From positions 1 to 14,985 of the forward strand of contig DATKRK010000091.1 in the NCBI GenBank assembly GCA_035532215.1: DNA of 14,985 bases. Reading direction: 5' to 3'. Within the stretch, counting starts at the first letter, position 1, and every line of letters starts with the position of its first letter. The translations under genes and the position numbers were made by a program. The notes under the pieces were generated by a model that was given only the letters and a program-made list of their open reading frames with translations, searched no databases and was not told the DNA's origin. Below are positions 6,701-14,345 of the stretch, in pieces. This stretch comes from JAICIG01 sp035532215. GTDB lineage: Bacteria; Planctomycetota; Planctomycetia; Pirellulales; JAICIG01.

Positions 6701-8642
6701 GCTCGAGCCAACAGAGTCGGAGAAAACAGTCTTCGGCCTTCAGGTCGCTCGGCTCGCCCGAGAAAGGGAACAACGCGTGCCGCCATGCCAGGCGCTGTTC
6801 CGACCAGGAGCCCGCGACCAGCGCCCTTGGCTCGTGCCGGTTGCCGCGCCAAACGAGCAGCCTGCCGTCATGGCCTGCCGTCACCAGGGTGGACGTTTTC
6901 TCATCCCAGAGAAAATCGAGCACGCCCCAGTCGTGCGAAGCCAGCGACGCGATGGGCTTGGGGCCAAGTTTGAGTTCGAACTGCAGCCGGCGCCACTCCC
7001 AACCGCGACGAGTCGGCGGAACAAGGCTCAAAGCGCCGAGCGCTTCGCTGTGGCGCTCGATGCTTCGAGCTGCACGTGCGATTTGTTCTCGCTCCAGCGA
7101 CGTAAAACTTTCATCCCGCTGTTGCTCGATGATCAGGTTCCGCTCGGCGATCCTGTCTTTCGCACGCTTCTGCAGCACGACAAGCGCCCCCAGTGACGCA
7201 ATGAGAATGCCTGAAATCACGACGCCTGAGGCGAAAAACCTCCTGTGCCGCCGCGACCAGCGAGCCAGGCTTGCCGCCAGGCCATCCGGGAGAGCGGCGA
7301 CGGGTTCGTCTGCCAGCCAGTGCTCCAGGTCGTCCGCGAGTTGCCTGGCCGAACAGTAGCGGTCGCTCGGCTGCAGCGACATCGCTTTAAGGCAAATGGC
7401 TTTCAACGCCCCGGGCGCCGCTGGCGGAAAGCCTTGCGACTCCACGCTCCGCCGGCCCTTCGCTTCCCTCGCTTCGACGGATAGCCGCTCGCTTAAGTCA
7501 GGGACGCGCCCCGTCAGAATTCGATAGAGAATCGCCCCCAAAGAAAAAACGTCCCGGGCGGGAAGAGGCTGATCGCGATCGCCGTCTGCCTGCTCCGGAC
7601 ACATGTATCCCCGCGTGCCCAGCACGGCGCCGGGCTGAGTGAGATACTCCGCGTCAGCCGGACCGGAATCCTGCTGACGCGGAAGTTCGAGCGTTTTGTC
7701 GCTGCCTTCGCCGCAAGTGAGATCACCTCGGAATTCAGCGTCAGCCGCCTGATTCGACGGGCCATCGTCTCGTAAATCAGCTTGTCCCGCTAAGGCCGTG
7801 GCGTTGAAGCGAACGGCCAATCCCCAATCGAGCACGACCGTTTCGCCGTGCTGGCCGAGCATGATGTTTTGCGGTTTCAAGTCTCGATGCAGAACGCCCT
7901 TGCTGTGGGCGTAATCAACGATGTCGCAGACATCCAGAAACTTCCGAAGCAATTGGCGGAATTCCCGGCCTATCAACGCCTTGCCTTCGCGATGCCAGCG
8001 CTCGATGGCTTCTTCGAGCGTCTGGCCGCTTACAAGCCGCATTGCATAAAACGGGCGCCCCTGCTCGTCTTCACCCAGTGCGTAGACCGCAGGGATGCCC
8101 GGATGCTCAAGTTGTCCTGTGATTTCCGCCTCGCGCAGGAACCGAACGCGAGCGTAAGGGTCGTCAGCGTAGCGAGATCGGATCTCCTTGAACGCCACGT
8201 CGCGCCGGAGTTGCTTGTCTCGTGCGACCCAGATCTGCCCCAGGCCGCCGCGGGCGTGAAAATGAAGCTTTCGAAAGCGGTTGTTCGGACCGTTATCGAC
8301 GCTTGGGGCCGGCTCCACGGCAGCATCGGCAACGCCGGCTTCCAGGCGCCTTTCGGCAAACCAGCGTCGCACCGCTTCGGCCTGGCCGGGAAATCGCTCG
8401 GCGCAGGCTCCGGCGCAAAAAGCCTCGTCGCCTCGGCGATAATGCCCCTCGATCGCCAGCAGCTCGAACAGCAACTCATGCCGTTCAGACGCCGGCGCCA
8501 ACTCGAGGCAATCCTCGAGGCATGGAAACTCTCCCCGCTTCCAACTCGCTTCGAATCTTTCGCATACGGCGTCGATCTGCGAACCCAGGGAGCGAAGAGT
8601 CGCCCGGCTCTCGGGATCTTTCGCCGGCTCCGAACGCTTCAT
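3783..8642 (-). CDS. Giant membrane serine/threonine protein kinase with WD40 repeats
   Basis: A 1619-residue transmembrane Ser/Thr kinase. An N-terminal helical region (1-115) precedes a PknB-type kinase domain (about 122-445). Visible motifs are the Gly-rich loop ARGGLGQIW (130-138), catalytic-pocket Lys152 in VAFKEI, the loop HRDLKPQN (252-259), DWG (272-274) in place of DFG, as is common in planctomycete kinases, a long activation segment, and CPEQ (348-351) as the APE equivalent. All residues needed for activity are present. A hydrophobic helix (about 469-491) is followed by a charged, probably coiled segment and a WEWRR motif. Then come many WD40-like blades (LLVWRG, RLLVWDRQT, LSIWDTRSR, QTMVWDLATG, IEIWETPPD), a likely extracytoplasmic propeller for sensing or protein binding. 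The last 300 or so residues lack clear WD motifs. Its ATG overlaps the sigma-factor stop by four bases (ATGA), so translation is coupled. Known planctomycete systems of this layout use the kinase to control the partner sigma factor; that role is inferred here. Confidence 0.93.
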   Translation of the reverse strand: MKRSEPAKDPESRATLRSLGSQIDAVCERFEASWKRGEFPCLEDCLELAPASERHELLFELLAIEGHYRRGDEAFCAGACAERFPGQAEAVRRWFAERRLEAGVADAAVEPAPSVDNGPNNRFRKLHFHARGGLGQIWVARDKQLRRDVAFKEIRSRYADDPYARVRFLREAEITGQLEHPGIPAVYALGEDEQGRPFYAMRLVSGQTLEEAIERWHREGKALIGREFRQLLRKFLDVCDIVDYAHSKGVLHRDLKPQNIMLGQHGETVVLDWGLAVRFNATALAGQADLRDDGPSNQAADAEFRGDLTCGEGSDKTLELPRQQDSGPADAEYLTQPGAVLGTRGYMCPEQADGDRDQPLPARDVFSLGAILYRILTGRVPDLSERLSVEAREAKGRRSVESQGFPPAAPGALKAICLKAMSLQPSDRYCSARQLADDLEHWLADEPVAALPDGLAASLARWSRRHRRFFASGVVISGILIASLGALVVLQKRAKDRIAERNLIIEQQRDESFTSLEREQIARAARSIERHSEALGALSLVPPTRRGWEWRRLQFELKLGPKPIASLASHDWGVLDFLWDEKTSTLVTAGHDGRLLVWRGNRHEPRALVAGSWSEQRLAWRHALFPFSGEPSDLKAEDCFLRLCWLEPGAEFVGVSLSGRATSWTLPVDENEPVRRELAVHDRAIYCVAAQQGRVLCGDDRGGLLLIEPGATGTDAAKTTRLSTCAAALDVVALPNGGWAVAQQDGSIRVLDERAERVLNEIRTDAPAWDLDVAADGASLAVACGHGQIDCYRLKASHGELSRSESYQPPQDVQSSVTAMHAVRFSPDGQWLAAGDSRGRLLVWDRQTARATLVGETHAVFSEERAADAPWPFRRRLAAIQFSTAGDDCLLAGHDPVIRRWQVRSKPGISELKLGPNPRTRFDPKQAALLWAGDGDGTLSIWDTRSRRRIAAELAHPGPVIAIDVVGRATADANAGDESDPLAESMAATCGPGGEIRCWTLRGEQLAAAPRVIRHARELSDLALSPDGLRLAACDVAHQTMVWDLATGRLLATCKADDRGASATRGRLAFNADGSRLAAFGPGATLRLLASADLKLVERPYTVAGAGGTALLWHPRDAKTFFAGDTLGRIVRHPRRGWGRFNLPTPGTDVVGIAFSPHGDGGRVAVAWRNGELSIIDPKWAGGLLSLQSPHAANDSLSASELHFDSTGLRLALVHQDGAIEIWETPPDPASPHQLPARRWRRRSLVAGEQFAGLNVRQQAVACDEHGRLAMLFTALDAGQHLTAPESDGRKLFFLTESNGQVRTETLGRAVARSLALRATGQEWLATVRRPLPEGGGVAGAFLLLRGQMSEGDRPAAWSEEDVTPRPNNEGFDVELLSRPGKLPLVVHFSHSVLYLLATWHDGARWQTARLGRQGDGFRHLTAASSDSRKLFSIFSPNGLCGNLQTSFCLATDWQMPDFQSSPPPALARPAHREACDSTLGVMRYGMGVAADGMPALLYAKSAAVHQDLLFARRTTSGWKASTVLPFNPPAVSNLIMDDDRFAFAYLGLERASVYLATSRDDVWRSEFVGSLPQDEEAEFLDHRNWELALKSDADGFPLIIVAGGDSESGVIWSFRPAD

Positions 8643-9244
8643 TCAGCCAGTTCCCGCGAGAGCCGGCGTTTCATGGATCGGAGTTTGCGTTCTACCGTGG
8701 CGGGAGCAATGTCGAGCTTCGATGCAATGTCCTTGTGCTTCCAGCCCTCGACGCGCAAGGCGACGATTTGGGCTACCTGCGGTTCGCCAAGTTGCTCAAA
8801 CAACTCGCAGAGTTCTCCCACCACGACTTCCAGCATCTGGCTTGCAGCGCGGCTGTCCGTCATCTGCTCGATGCCCGCTGCTTCGCCGGCGCGACCCGCG
8901 GCTGGCAGGGCCGATTCGCCCAACACCCGCGCTTTGCCCTGACCTCGCCGCTGACGCCGCTGGTAATCTCGTGCGCGATTCGAGGCCATGACCGTAATCA
9001 GCCGCCAGAAATCGTCGCGATCCTTCAGCCTGGCGAATTTGCCGGCCCGGGCCGCGGCAAAGAAGTTCTTGAACGCGTCTTGAACAAGGTCGCTTTCGTC
9101 CGCCTCGCGTCGCGCGGCAAAGCCGAGCAGCCGCCGGGCTAGCTTGAGTAGCCTCTCGTGATACCGCTCCCACAACTCCCTGGCGGCATCGTCGTCGCCT
9201 TGTTTGATGCGGGCGATCCAAGTCGTAACCGAGGATGATTCCAC
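8639..9244 (-). CDS. ECF-type RNA polymerase sigma factor, kinase-associated planctomycete group
   Basis: A 201-residue sigma factor from GTG at 9244. Region 2 is seen in DDDAARELWERYHERLLKLA and ADESDLVQDAFKNFF; an Arg-rich tail (RARDYQRRQRRGQG) follows. Region 4 has the recognition helix-turn-helix near the C-terminus (VAQIVALRVEGWKHKDIASK, then IAPATVERKLRSMKRRL). The frame extends upstream to ATG at 9295 and TTG at 9322, but the GTG has a GAGGG ribosome site (9257-9253, 8 bases away). It also gives the family's usual start, a short run ending SSSVTTWIARIK. No anti-sigma gene is adjacent; the next gene, overlapping by four bases, is the giant kinase. This matches ECF sigma factors believed to be switched by Ser/Thr phosphorylation rather than by an anti-sigma factor. 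It probably directs its own operon and perhaps the divergent genes. Confidence 0.92.
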   Translation of the reverse strand: MESSSVTTWIARIKQGDDDAARELWERYHERLLKLARRLLGFAARREADESDLVQDAFKNFFAAARAGKFARLKDRDDFWRLITVMASNRARDYQRRQRRGQGKARVLGESALPAAGRAGEAAGIEQMTDSRAASQMLEVVVGELCELFEQLGEPQVAQIVALRVEGWKHKDIASKLDIAPATVERKLRSMKRRLSRELAE

Positions 9245-9467
9245 AATAGCTGCCCTCAGCGGGGACCCACGTATGCCGCTTGAACTGCCGCCCATTCTAC
9301 GACACGCAATCTGGGGGGACAACCAAAGAACCCGATGTACAAGAATTTTTTCTGCACTTTTTTGATGGCATCTGGCGGCCCGCTACGTGATTACGCATAG
9401 GGCCCAAGAACCACGCAGACAACGCGAGTGTGGAAAAAGGCGGCTTAAACGCGGGTGATATTATAAC
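9245..9467. promoter_or_regulatory. Divergent intergenic region between the sigma-factor operon and the plus-strand genes
   Basis: This 223-base gap must hold promoters for both directions. Reading the minus strand, it contains an A-rich tract (a run of A near 9363-9358, then GCAGAAAAAATTCTTGTACA at about 9354-9335) some 90-110 bases upstream of the sigma-factor GTG. It is the most promoter-like element for that operon and a candidate autoregulated ECF site. For the plus strand, TATTAT at 9459-9464 resembles a -10 box but sits only four bases from the next gene's GTG, and no -35 match is seen. No small gene is supported in this stretch. Confidence 0.4.
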
Positions 9468-10127
9468 GTGGAGCAAAAACACGCGCGGTCTTCCTACGAC
9501 GACGGCGGTCGCCGCCGCTCGGCGATTCTCCAGAGCTTCCGCTGCGGCGCCCGCCGGCCCTGGTGCCGGCGAGTTTGGCAAACGGCCATCAAGGCCTGCG
9601 GCGGCACGCAAGATTCCGCGGCGCAGCGGCTGTTCGTCACCACTTCGGCAGTCAGCGAAGGACTGCAGCACGGCCGACTGAGCATCGATACTCTGGTCGT
9701 GATGCTGGCCGAATTGAAACCTCACGGCTGGCAATTACCCAAATTGCCTCCGCGTCAGGAGTTGATGGCCGAGGGCTATATCGAGGCAATGGCCTACTTG
9801 CGCGAACCGAGCCAAACGGCGAGCAAGCGCCTCCGCATTTCTCGCGACGACCTGGCGGTCCTGTCCGCAGCGCTCTCCGACGATGATTGGTCCAAAACCA
9901 TCGCGCACCGCGACCACGCCCTAAGCTCGGGCGAAATTGCACGCCTGCGCCGCGCCGACGCGAATCTCGCGGCGCTAGCCGCGCACATTTCGAAATCTGC
10001 ATCGCGTCGTCAGGGCAAGCCCATCGACCGCAGCCTCGAGCAACTCTGCCAACTTCACCGCACCTGGGCCGCCGCCTGGACCGACTACCGCAACGCGGTT
10101 CCGTACGCCTGGACGGAAGACACATGA
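9468..10127 (+). CDS. Hypothetical protein with a possible helix-turn-helix
   Basis: A 219-residue protein that I do not recognise. The start is GTG at 9468, the first possible start after an in-frame TGA at 9456-9458; a weak GGGTG lies about ten bases before it. The first 35 residues are Arg-rich and may not be translated. Residues about 38-83 (TAIKACGGTQDSAAQRLFVT, then TSAVSEGLQHGRLSIDTLVV) have the spacing of a Cro/XRE-like helix-turn-helix in which SAVSEGLQHGR would be the recognition part. The rest is predicted helical and charged, with no membrane segment, signal peptide or catalytic motif. It is transcribed away from the sigma factor and leads the row of envelope genes, so it could be a regulator of them; this is inference. 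A gap of 124 bases separates it from the next gene. Confidence 0.65.
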   Translation: MEQKHARSSYDDGGRRRSAILQSFRCGARRPWCRRVWQTAIKACGGTQDSAAQRLFVTTSAVSEGLQHGRLSIDTLVVMLAELKPHGWQLPKLPPRQELMAEGYIEAMAYLREPSQTASKRLRISRDDLAVLSAALSDDDWSKTIAHRDHALSSGEIARLRRADANLAALAAHISKSASRRQGKPIDRSLEQLCQLHRTWAAAWTDYRNAVPYAWTEDT

Positions 10128-10251
10128 AAGGCTAATGGAATCTGAATACGGGAATTCCGTTGAACGGATGGCGTGGGCCAGCCAGGTCAAGTAGGATCGG
10201 CGGCCAGGATCGTTGTGGACTTTTTACCATCGTCTCGAGGGAACACAAGTC
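10128..10251 (+). promoter_or_regulatory. Leader of the envelope-gene cluster
   Basis: This gap contains a 19-codon frame (10136, MESEYGNSVERMAWASQVK) without a clear ribosome site; I do not call it a gene. The only supported element is the ribosome binding site GAGGGA at 10237-10242, nine bases before the ATG at 10252. A promoter may lie here, but no clear -35/-10 pair is seen. Confidence 0.4.
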
Positions 10252-10575
10252 ATGGCACGAAAGACGCATTCAGCGAAGCACTATCAATCTTGTTTACGAC
10301 TGCTGTTGCCGCTCCTGGCCGTCTCGCTGTGGCTCGGAGACGCAAGGGCCGACACGCTGTATGGGACGTGTCGGCGCCGCGATGGTTTGAAAGTTGATGG
10401 GACAGTGACCATCTCGACGAGTTGGAACGGCAAGAAGGCGTATCCCAAACAGGGCCAATATCGGCTCGACTTCGGCGGCAAGGTCGGTAAGATAGTTACC
10501 GTTTATGTAAACGGCTCAAAATATGCGACGGTCGATGTCAACGACGACACGAGACTTGATATTCGAGTGCGATAG
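10252..10575 (+). CDS. Small secreted protein
   Basis: A 107-residue protein from ATG at 10252, chosen because it has a good Shine-Dalgarno (GAGGGA, nine bases upstream) and begins a clean Sec signal peptide. The signal has basic residues MARKTHSAKHYQ, a Leu-rich core (LRLLLPLLAVSLWLG) and the cleavage site ADARA-type at residues 31-33 before DTLYGTC. The mature part of about 74 residues (TLYGTCRRRDGLKVDGTVTI..., ending RLDIRVR) looks like a small all-beta domain, possibly of the carboxypeptidase-regulatory or transthyretin-like kind. This is suggested by the pattern of a substituted loop (YPKQGQYRLDFGGK) followed by VTVYVNGSKYATVDV. It has no catalytic residues. It lies 48 bases before the large zinc-ribbon membrane protein and is probably co-transcribed with it, acting in the periplasm or at the surface. 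Confidence 0.8.
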   Translation: MARKTHSAKHYQSCLRLLLPLLAVSLWLGDARADTLYGTCRRRDGLKVDGTVTISTSWNGKKAYPKQGQYRLDFGGKVGKIVTVYVNGSKYATVDVNDDTRLDIRVR

Positions 10576-10608
10576 TACGACGTTCCCTTTTCGCTCGCGC
10601 CCAGGTGC

Positions 10609-10614
10609 AGGAGG
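10609..10614 (+). promoter_or_regulatory. Strong ribosome binding site deciding between two starts
   Basis: AGGAGG stands three bases before ATG 10618 and nine bases before ATG 10624. Normal spacing favours 10624, giving MYVTCGRCG, which also puts the zinc-ribbon cysteines in the usual place very near the N-terminus. Confidence 0.75.
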
Positions 10615-10623
10615 ACCATGAGA

Positions 10624-13335
10624 ATGTACGTGACATGTGGTCGGTGTGGAAATCAATTCGGGCTTCCCGAACCGATTCCCGCTGCTGTGCAATGCCCTTT
10701 TTGCCGCTCGGTCGTCGCCTTCGCGCCGCCCGTGTCGGTTCCTCCGCCGGTGGCTGTGCCAGTGCCGCCGCCTCCACCCGTCGCGCCTGCACTCGCGTCC
10801 CAAACGCCAGACGTAGCGGCTCCGCAAGCAGTTCCGGTGTCCGAAACGGTGCAAATTCTCACGGAGCCGACCTCGGTTCGAGAGCGACTTGTCCAATCCC
10901 CAGCCTCGCGTCGCTCTGCATTTACTTTCTGCGCTGCGGTCGGAGCCTCCGTGTTGGCAGGGGGCTTGTTTGCGGGAGGATTCTTTGGCGGCGACGAGCG
11001 CGTCACGTCGGCAACTCGCCACGGCGCCGCCTCGGGAAAGACACAGAGGCCGCGTCCTGAAAGCCCGAAGCCTTCCGGCTCCGGCGGCGACGACGAGAAG
11101 AACGGGGAGGTTGAGAAGCCCCAGAAGCCCGCGATCAAACCGCCGCCGCCAGAGTTCGATCGCGCGCCTTGGCGGCAGGCCGATTTTCTCATGGTCAACC
11201 CCACGCACTATGCCATCTCCTTGCAAGAGGTCGGCGACGACGAATACCGGTTGACCTCCAAGGCCGAAGGCGAGGAAGCCACCCTGGCCATCGAGTCAGC
11301 GCACGATGGTCGCGTGCCTATCATCGCGCGCGACCGCGCCCTGACGCGACGCATTTACCGCGCGGTCGAAAAGGACGAGACCTTGCCGGCGCCCTTGGCT
11401 CTCGAGGTATCGCGGCTTTATTGTCATCAGGAGTTCGTTCCGGAAACAGGCCGCTTTGTCGCATTCAAGGAACTAAGGGATAACGAACTGCGCGTGGGCT
11501 TCTTGCTCGACGAGCAATCCGACTTCGTCACATTTCGAGAGTTGTCCCTGCCCGAAGAAGAGCGTGTGCAACGAGCGCAGATCCTGCCAGGCACGCTCAA
11601 GACGGACGTGAGAGAACGGGACTTGCGAGATTCCAAGTATGTCGACTGGCTCGATTACTGCATCTATAACGTGTGCCGAAACCTGCGAAGTCCCAAGGGC
11701 GAAAAAACGCACGTCCATCTGGTCGCCGATGGGGTCAAAGTCGACATTAGCGACGCCGAAGTGGGGCGGGCGATCGAAGATTACGAGCGCGAACGGGGCA
11801 TTGACGCCACGAACGCCGCCTCGCGCGGGTCGGTGTTGCATCAAATGTTGGGGGAGCTCGCACGCGAGCCCGAGCGCCGAAGCGAAAAACGCTTGTTGAA
11901 GCAGTTGCGGCGAGCCCACGAAGAAATGTCGAGATTGAAAGAGTCGCTTGACGGCGAACTTCGCAGCCGTCTGACTCGGCTCCGCGTGCCTCTGCTGGAG
12001 CGAGAGGAAATCGATTCGCTGCTCGCCGAACGGACGCTGGCGGAGGAGCACGGCGATCAGTTTCGCCGTCGAGAAGAACGGATCGACCCCGAACGGCACA
12101 CGAGCGCGGGCTACGAGCGATTGTTCTGCGCTTCGCACAAGCTGATCACGCAAATCCGCTGGCCGCGCGACGGCGGAATGTACGAGCTCGATATGCGTCT
12201 GGTCGACGCGAATGACGGGCGAGTCCTGTGGTCGGACCAGGGCGATCGATTCGATGCTGAAGAAAATCGGCCTATTGAACAGATTGGCCGCCCGCTGTGC
12301 CTTCCAGCGGGCGGCACGCTGGTTGCGGCGAGCTTTTCCGCCGACCCTGAAAGCTCCAGGCCCTCAGGATCGGTGCAGCAGCCGTTCGCTCCGCTCCACA
12401 ACGCGATGTTCGATCGTCGCACGCTCGATTCTGAGCAGTTGCAAGGCAAGACCCCATGCCTCCTGCAATTATTGCCGAGCACCGGGAGCGAGATGCTCGA
12501 CCTCCGTGATTTGTTCGGGTGGCAGCGGTGTACGATTCCCGCGAAGGCCGTCACAACGTCCAAGCCTGTAACTTCCTTGGCTGACGTTCCCGCCAATGAA
12601 GAGCTTCGCTACCTGGTGTGGCGCATCGCCAAGGCGTCCTTGCCGCCCGCCGGCGACATCCTGTCTATTGAAAGATCGAGGCTGACAGTTGGATTAGGGC
12701 GTAATGACGGTATAGCGCCGACGGACCGCCTGCTCATCCTCCGCCGCGGCACGGACGGGGCGAGCGAAGAGATTCTTACCGGCGAGCCCGCCGTATCGCA
12801 GGTCAACGACCACAACAGCGTCGCGGTGCTCGAACCTCAGCACGCCTCGATCTTGCAGCCGGGCGACATGGTCGTCGTCAAGCGACCGCTCCGCCCGCGC
12901 GTCGCAGTCTTCCCCGCGCAAGTCACGGCCGAAGACGAACGGCTTCTTCGGGGAATCAGCGTTATGAATGCGGCGCAGCGGAATCGCTTGCAGCAGTGGG
13001 TGGAGTTGCAAGGCGGCAATCTTTCCAGGCAATTACGCGCCGGCTTGGAAAGCTGGACGGTCCCTCTGATTGAGGGCGAATCGCTCGCGCGCCTCGCCGG
13101 CAGCCGCGTGAACGCGCGGAATTCACTCGACGCAGCGGCGCAACAGCAGTTGGCGCGCGAGTCGGGCGCGAGCCACGCGGTCTTTCTGACGATCGGACCG
13201 GCCAAAGCTGCCGTGCCTTGCCGCTGCCTCCTGACGATGACCATCGTCGACGTCGAGCGAAAAGAGGTCGCGGACCATTTGCGGTTCGAACTGTCGCCAG
13301 GACAGTTCAACCGCTTGAATCAATGGCGACCGTAG
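10624..13335 (+). CDS. Zinc-ribbon, single-TM envelope protein with CsgG/LpoB-like domains
   Basis: A 903-residue protein of unusual build. Residues 5-27 form a four-cysteine zinc ribbon (CGRC at 5-8, CPFC at 24-27). A Pro-rich linker (35-72) and one transmembrane helix (about 99-121, rich in Gly and Ala) follow, then a charged Pro/Lys linker to about 175. The long outer part has an unidentified N-terminal region. Next comes a segment at about 457-545 (LLEREEIDSLLAERTLAEEH, then ELDMRLVDANDGRVLWSDQG) that resembles CsgG, LpoB or FlgT-type domains, in which a lipoprotein-like fold reports a 'vital' envelope assembly partner. A FlgT-C-like beta module follows at about 673-754 (VGLGRNDGIAPTDRLLILRR, then QPGDMVVVKR). 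A second CsgG-like part closes it at about 758-880 (RPRVAVFPAQ, then AVFLTIGP). The inside-to-outside order is cytoplasmic zinc ribbon, membrane, periplasm. No enzyme motif is seen. It could be an envelope scaffold or secretion partner for the neighbouring surface protein; this is inference. Confidence 0.82.
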   Translation: MYVTCGRCGNQFGLPEPIPAAVQCPFCRSVVAFAPPVSVPPPVAVPVPPPPPVAPALASQTPDVAAPQAVPVSETVQILTEPTSVRERLVQSPASRRSAFTFCAAVGASVLAGGLFAGGFFGGDERVTSATRHGAASGKTQRPRPESPKPSGSGGDDEKNGEVEKPQKPAIKPPPPEFDRAPWRQADFLMVNPTHYAISLQEVGDDEYRLTSKAEGEEATLAIESAHDGRVPIIARDRALTRRIYRAVEKDETLPAPLALEVSRLYCHQEFVPETGRFVAFKELRDNELRVGFLLDEQSDFVTFRELSLPEEERVQRAQILPGTLKTDVRERDLRDSKYVDWLDYCIYNVCRNLRSPKGEKTHVHLVADGVKVDISDAEVGRAIEDYERERGIDATNAASRGSVLHQMLGELAREPERRSEKRLLKQLRRAHEEMSRLKESLDGELRSRLTRLRVPLLEREEIDSLLAERTLAEEHGDQFRRREERIDPERHTSAGYERLFCASHKLITQIRWPRDGGMYELDMRLVDANDGRVLWSDQGDRFDAEENRPIEQIGRPLCLPAGGTLVAASFSADPESSRPSGSVQQPFAPLHNAMFDRRTLDSEQLQGKTPCLLQLLPSTGSEMLDLRDLFGWQRCTIPAKAVTTSKPVTSLADVPANEELRYLVWRIAKASLPPAGDILSIERSRLTVGLGRNDGIAPTDRLLILRRGTDGASEEILTGEPAVSQVNDHNSVAVLEPQHASILQPGDMVVVKRPLRPRVAVFPAQVTAEDERLLRGISVMNAAQRNRLQQWVELQGGNLSRQLRAGLESWTVPLIEGESLARLAGSRVNARNSLDAAAQQQLARESGASHAVFLTIGPAKAAVPCRCLLTMTIVDVERKEVADHLRFELSPGQFNRLNQWRP

Positions 13336-13341
13336 AAAGGC

Positions 13342-13470
13342 ATGCATAGGCGGCAACGACGCGCAGACTTCCGTTACGAGCACGCGGAAATCCGCGTCAC
13401 TATGGAACCCGACAAGCCATACTGGCAGACTGACGCTCTTTTCACGCTATGCGAGGTGACCGCGCAATGA
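13342..13470 (+). CDS. Possible small coupling ORF
   Basis: A 42-codon frame starts at ATG 13342, seven bases after the preceding stop. It reads MHRRQRRADFRYEHAEIRVT and MEPDKPYWQTDALFTLCEVT, and ends in an ATGA overlap with the next gene at 13467-13470. The overlap and the gap-free packing argue for a coupled small gene. The Arg-rich start, a ribosome site (GAAAGG) only one base from the ATG and no family resemblance argue against. It may be only a leader that lets ribosomes reach the next start. Confidence 0.3.
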   Translation: MHRRQRRADFRYEHAEIRVTMEPDKPYWQTDALFTLCEVTAQ

Positions 13471-13586
13471 GGCGTTTTCTTTCCGATACGAGGGCGCAGA
13501 GGCGGCGACGATGCGGACGTTCGCCCGCATGCATTCGTCGGCATTTGCGCGCGGAGGTTCTGGAGTCGCGCCTTCTTTTGACCGCT

Positions 13587-14345
13587 GACGCGTATGAACC
13601 CAATAATTCGATCGCCGAAGTTGCGCAGGATCCTGTGGGCGGCACTTCGCCGAACTTCGGTCTGGTGACGAATACCCGCGTGATCACTGATTTGAACCTC
13701 GACGACTCGGCGGACTGGTACCGGTTCGAAACCACGGAGACTGGAACGACTCATGACTACGTGCGGATTGATTTTCTCAACAGTCAAGGGAATCTCGGCC
13801 TGCAGTTGTACGATGCCAGCGGTCATCAACTGGCCGACAGCAAGGATCCGTACAGCGATTTCCAGAAGATTTCTTTGAACGGCGAAGCAGTCGGCACCTA
13901 CTTTATTCTCGTCTACGGCGACGCTAACCCCAACTACACGTTGACGGTCGATCCACCGGGAAATTCGCCGGACGACCTGTACGAGCCGAACGACACGCGC
14001 TTTCAGGTAGCGACCGAGACGCCTGGCGCAATCGGCTCGGCGTACCTTGGGACCGTGAATTCCGACCACGTGATCACGGATTTGAGGCTCGAGGATGCCG
14101 CCGATTGGTTTGAATTCTCGACTACGGCGCAGGGGATTTCTGCGAATTATGTGCAAGTTGACTTCGCAAACAGCCAGGGGAATCTTGGCTTGCAGTTGGA
14201 CGACGCCAACGGCAACCAACTAGCCGACAGCAAGGATCCTTACAGCGATTCGCAAAAGGTATCTCTGAACAATCTGGCCGCCGGCACCTATTTTATTCGA
14301 GTCTACGGCGACGCCAACCCGAATTACACGCTCACAATTTCTCCT
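13587..14345 (+). repeat. Tandem duplication of the PPC-domain coding unit
   Basis: Two copies of a unit of about 385-390 bases lie head to tail (13587-13970 and 13974-14345). Long stretches are nearly identical at the DNA level: for example CCGACAGCAAGGATC followed by TACAGCGATT at 13833-13860 recurs at 14223-14250, and the GGCGACGC(T/C)AACCC block near each end also matches. Conservation at the base level, beyond the protein level, suggests a fairly recent duplication or gene conversion. Confidence 0.8.

Noticed and set aside
9297..9734. Minus-strand frame upstream of the sigma factor
   Set aside because: It overlaps the hypothetical gene at 9468 antisense and the intergenic region; there is no ribosome site and no recognisable domain.
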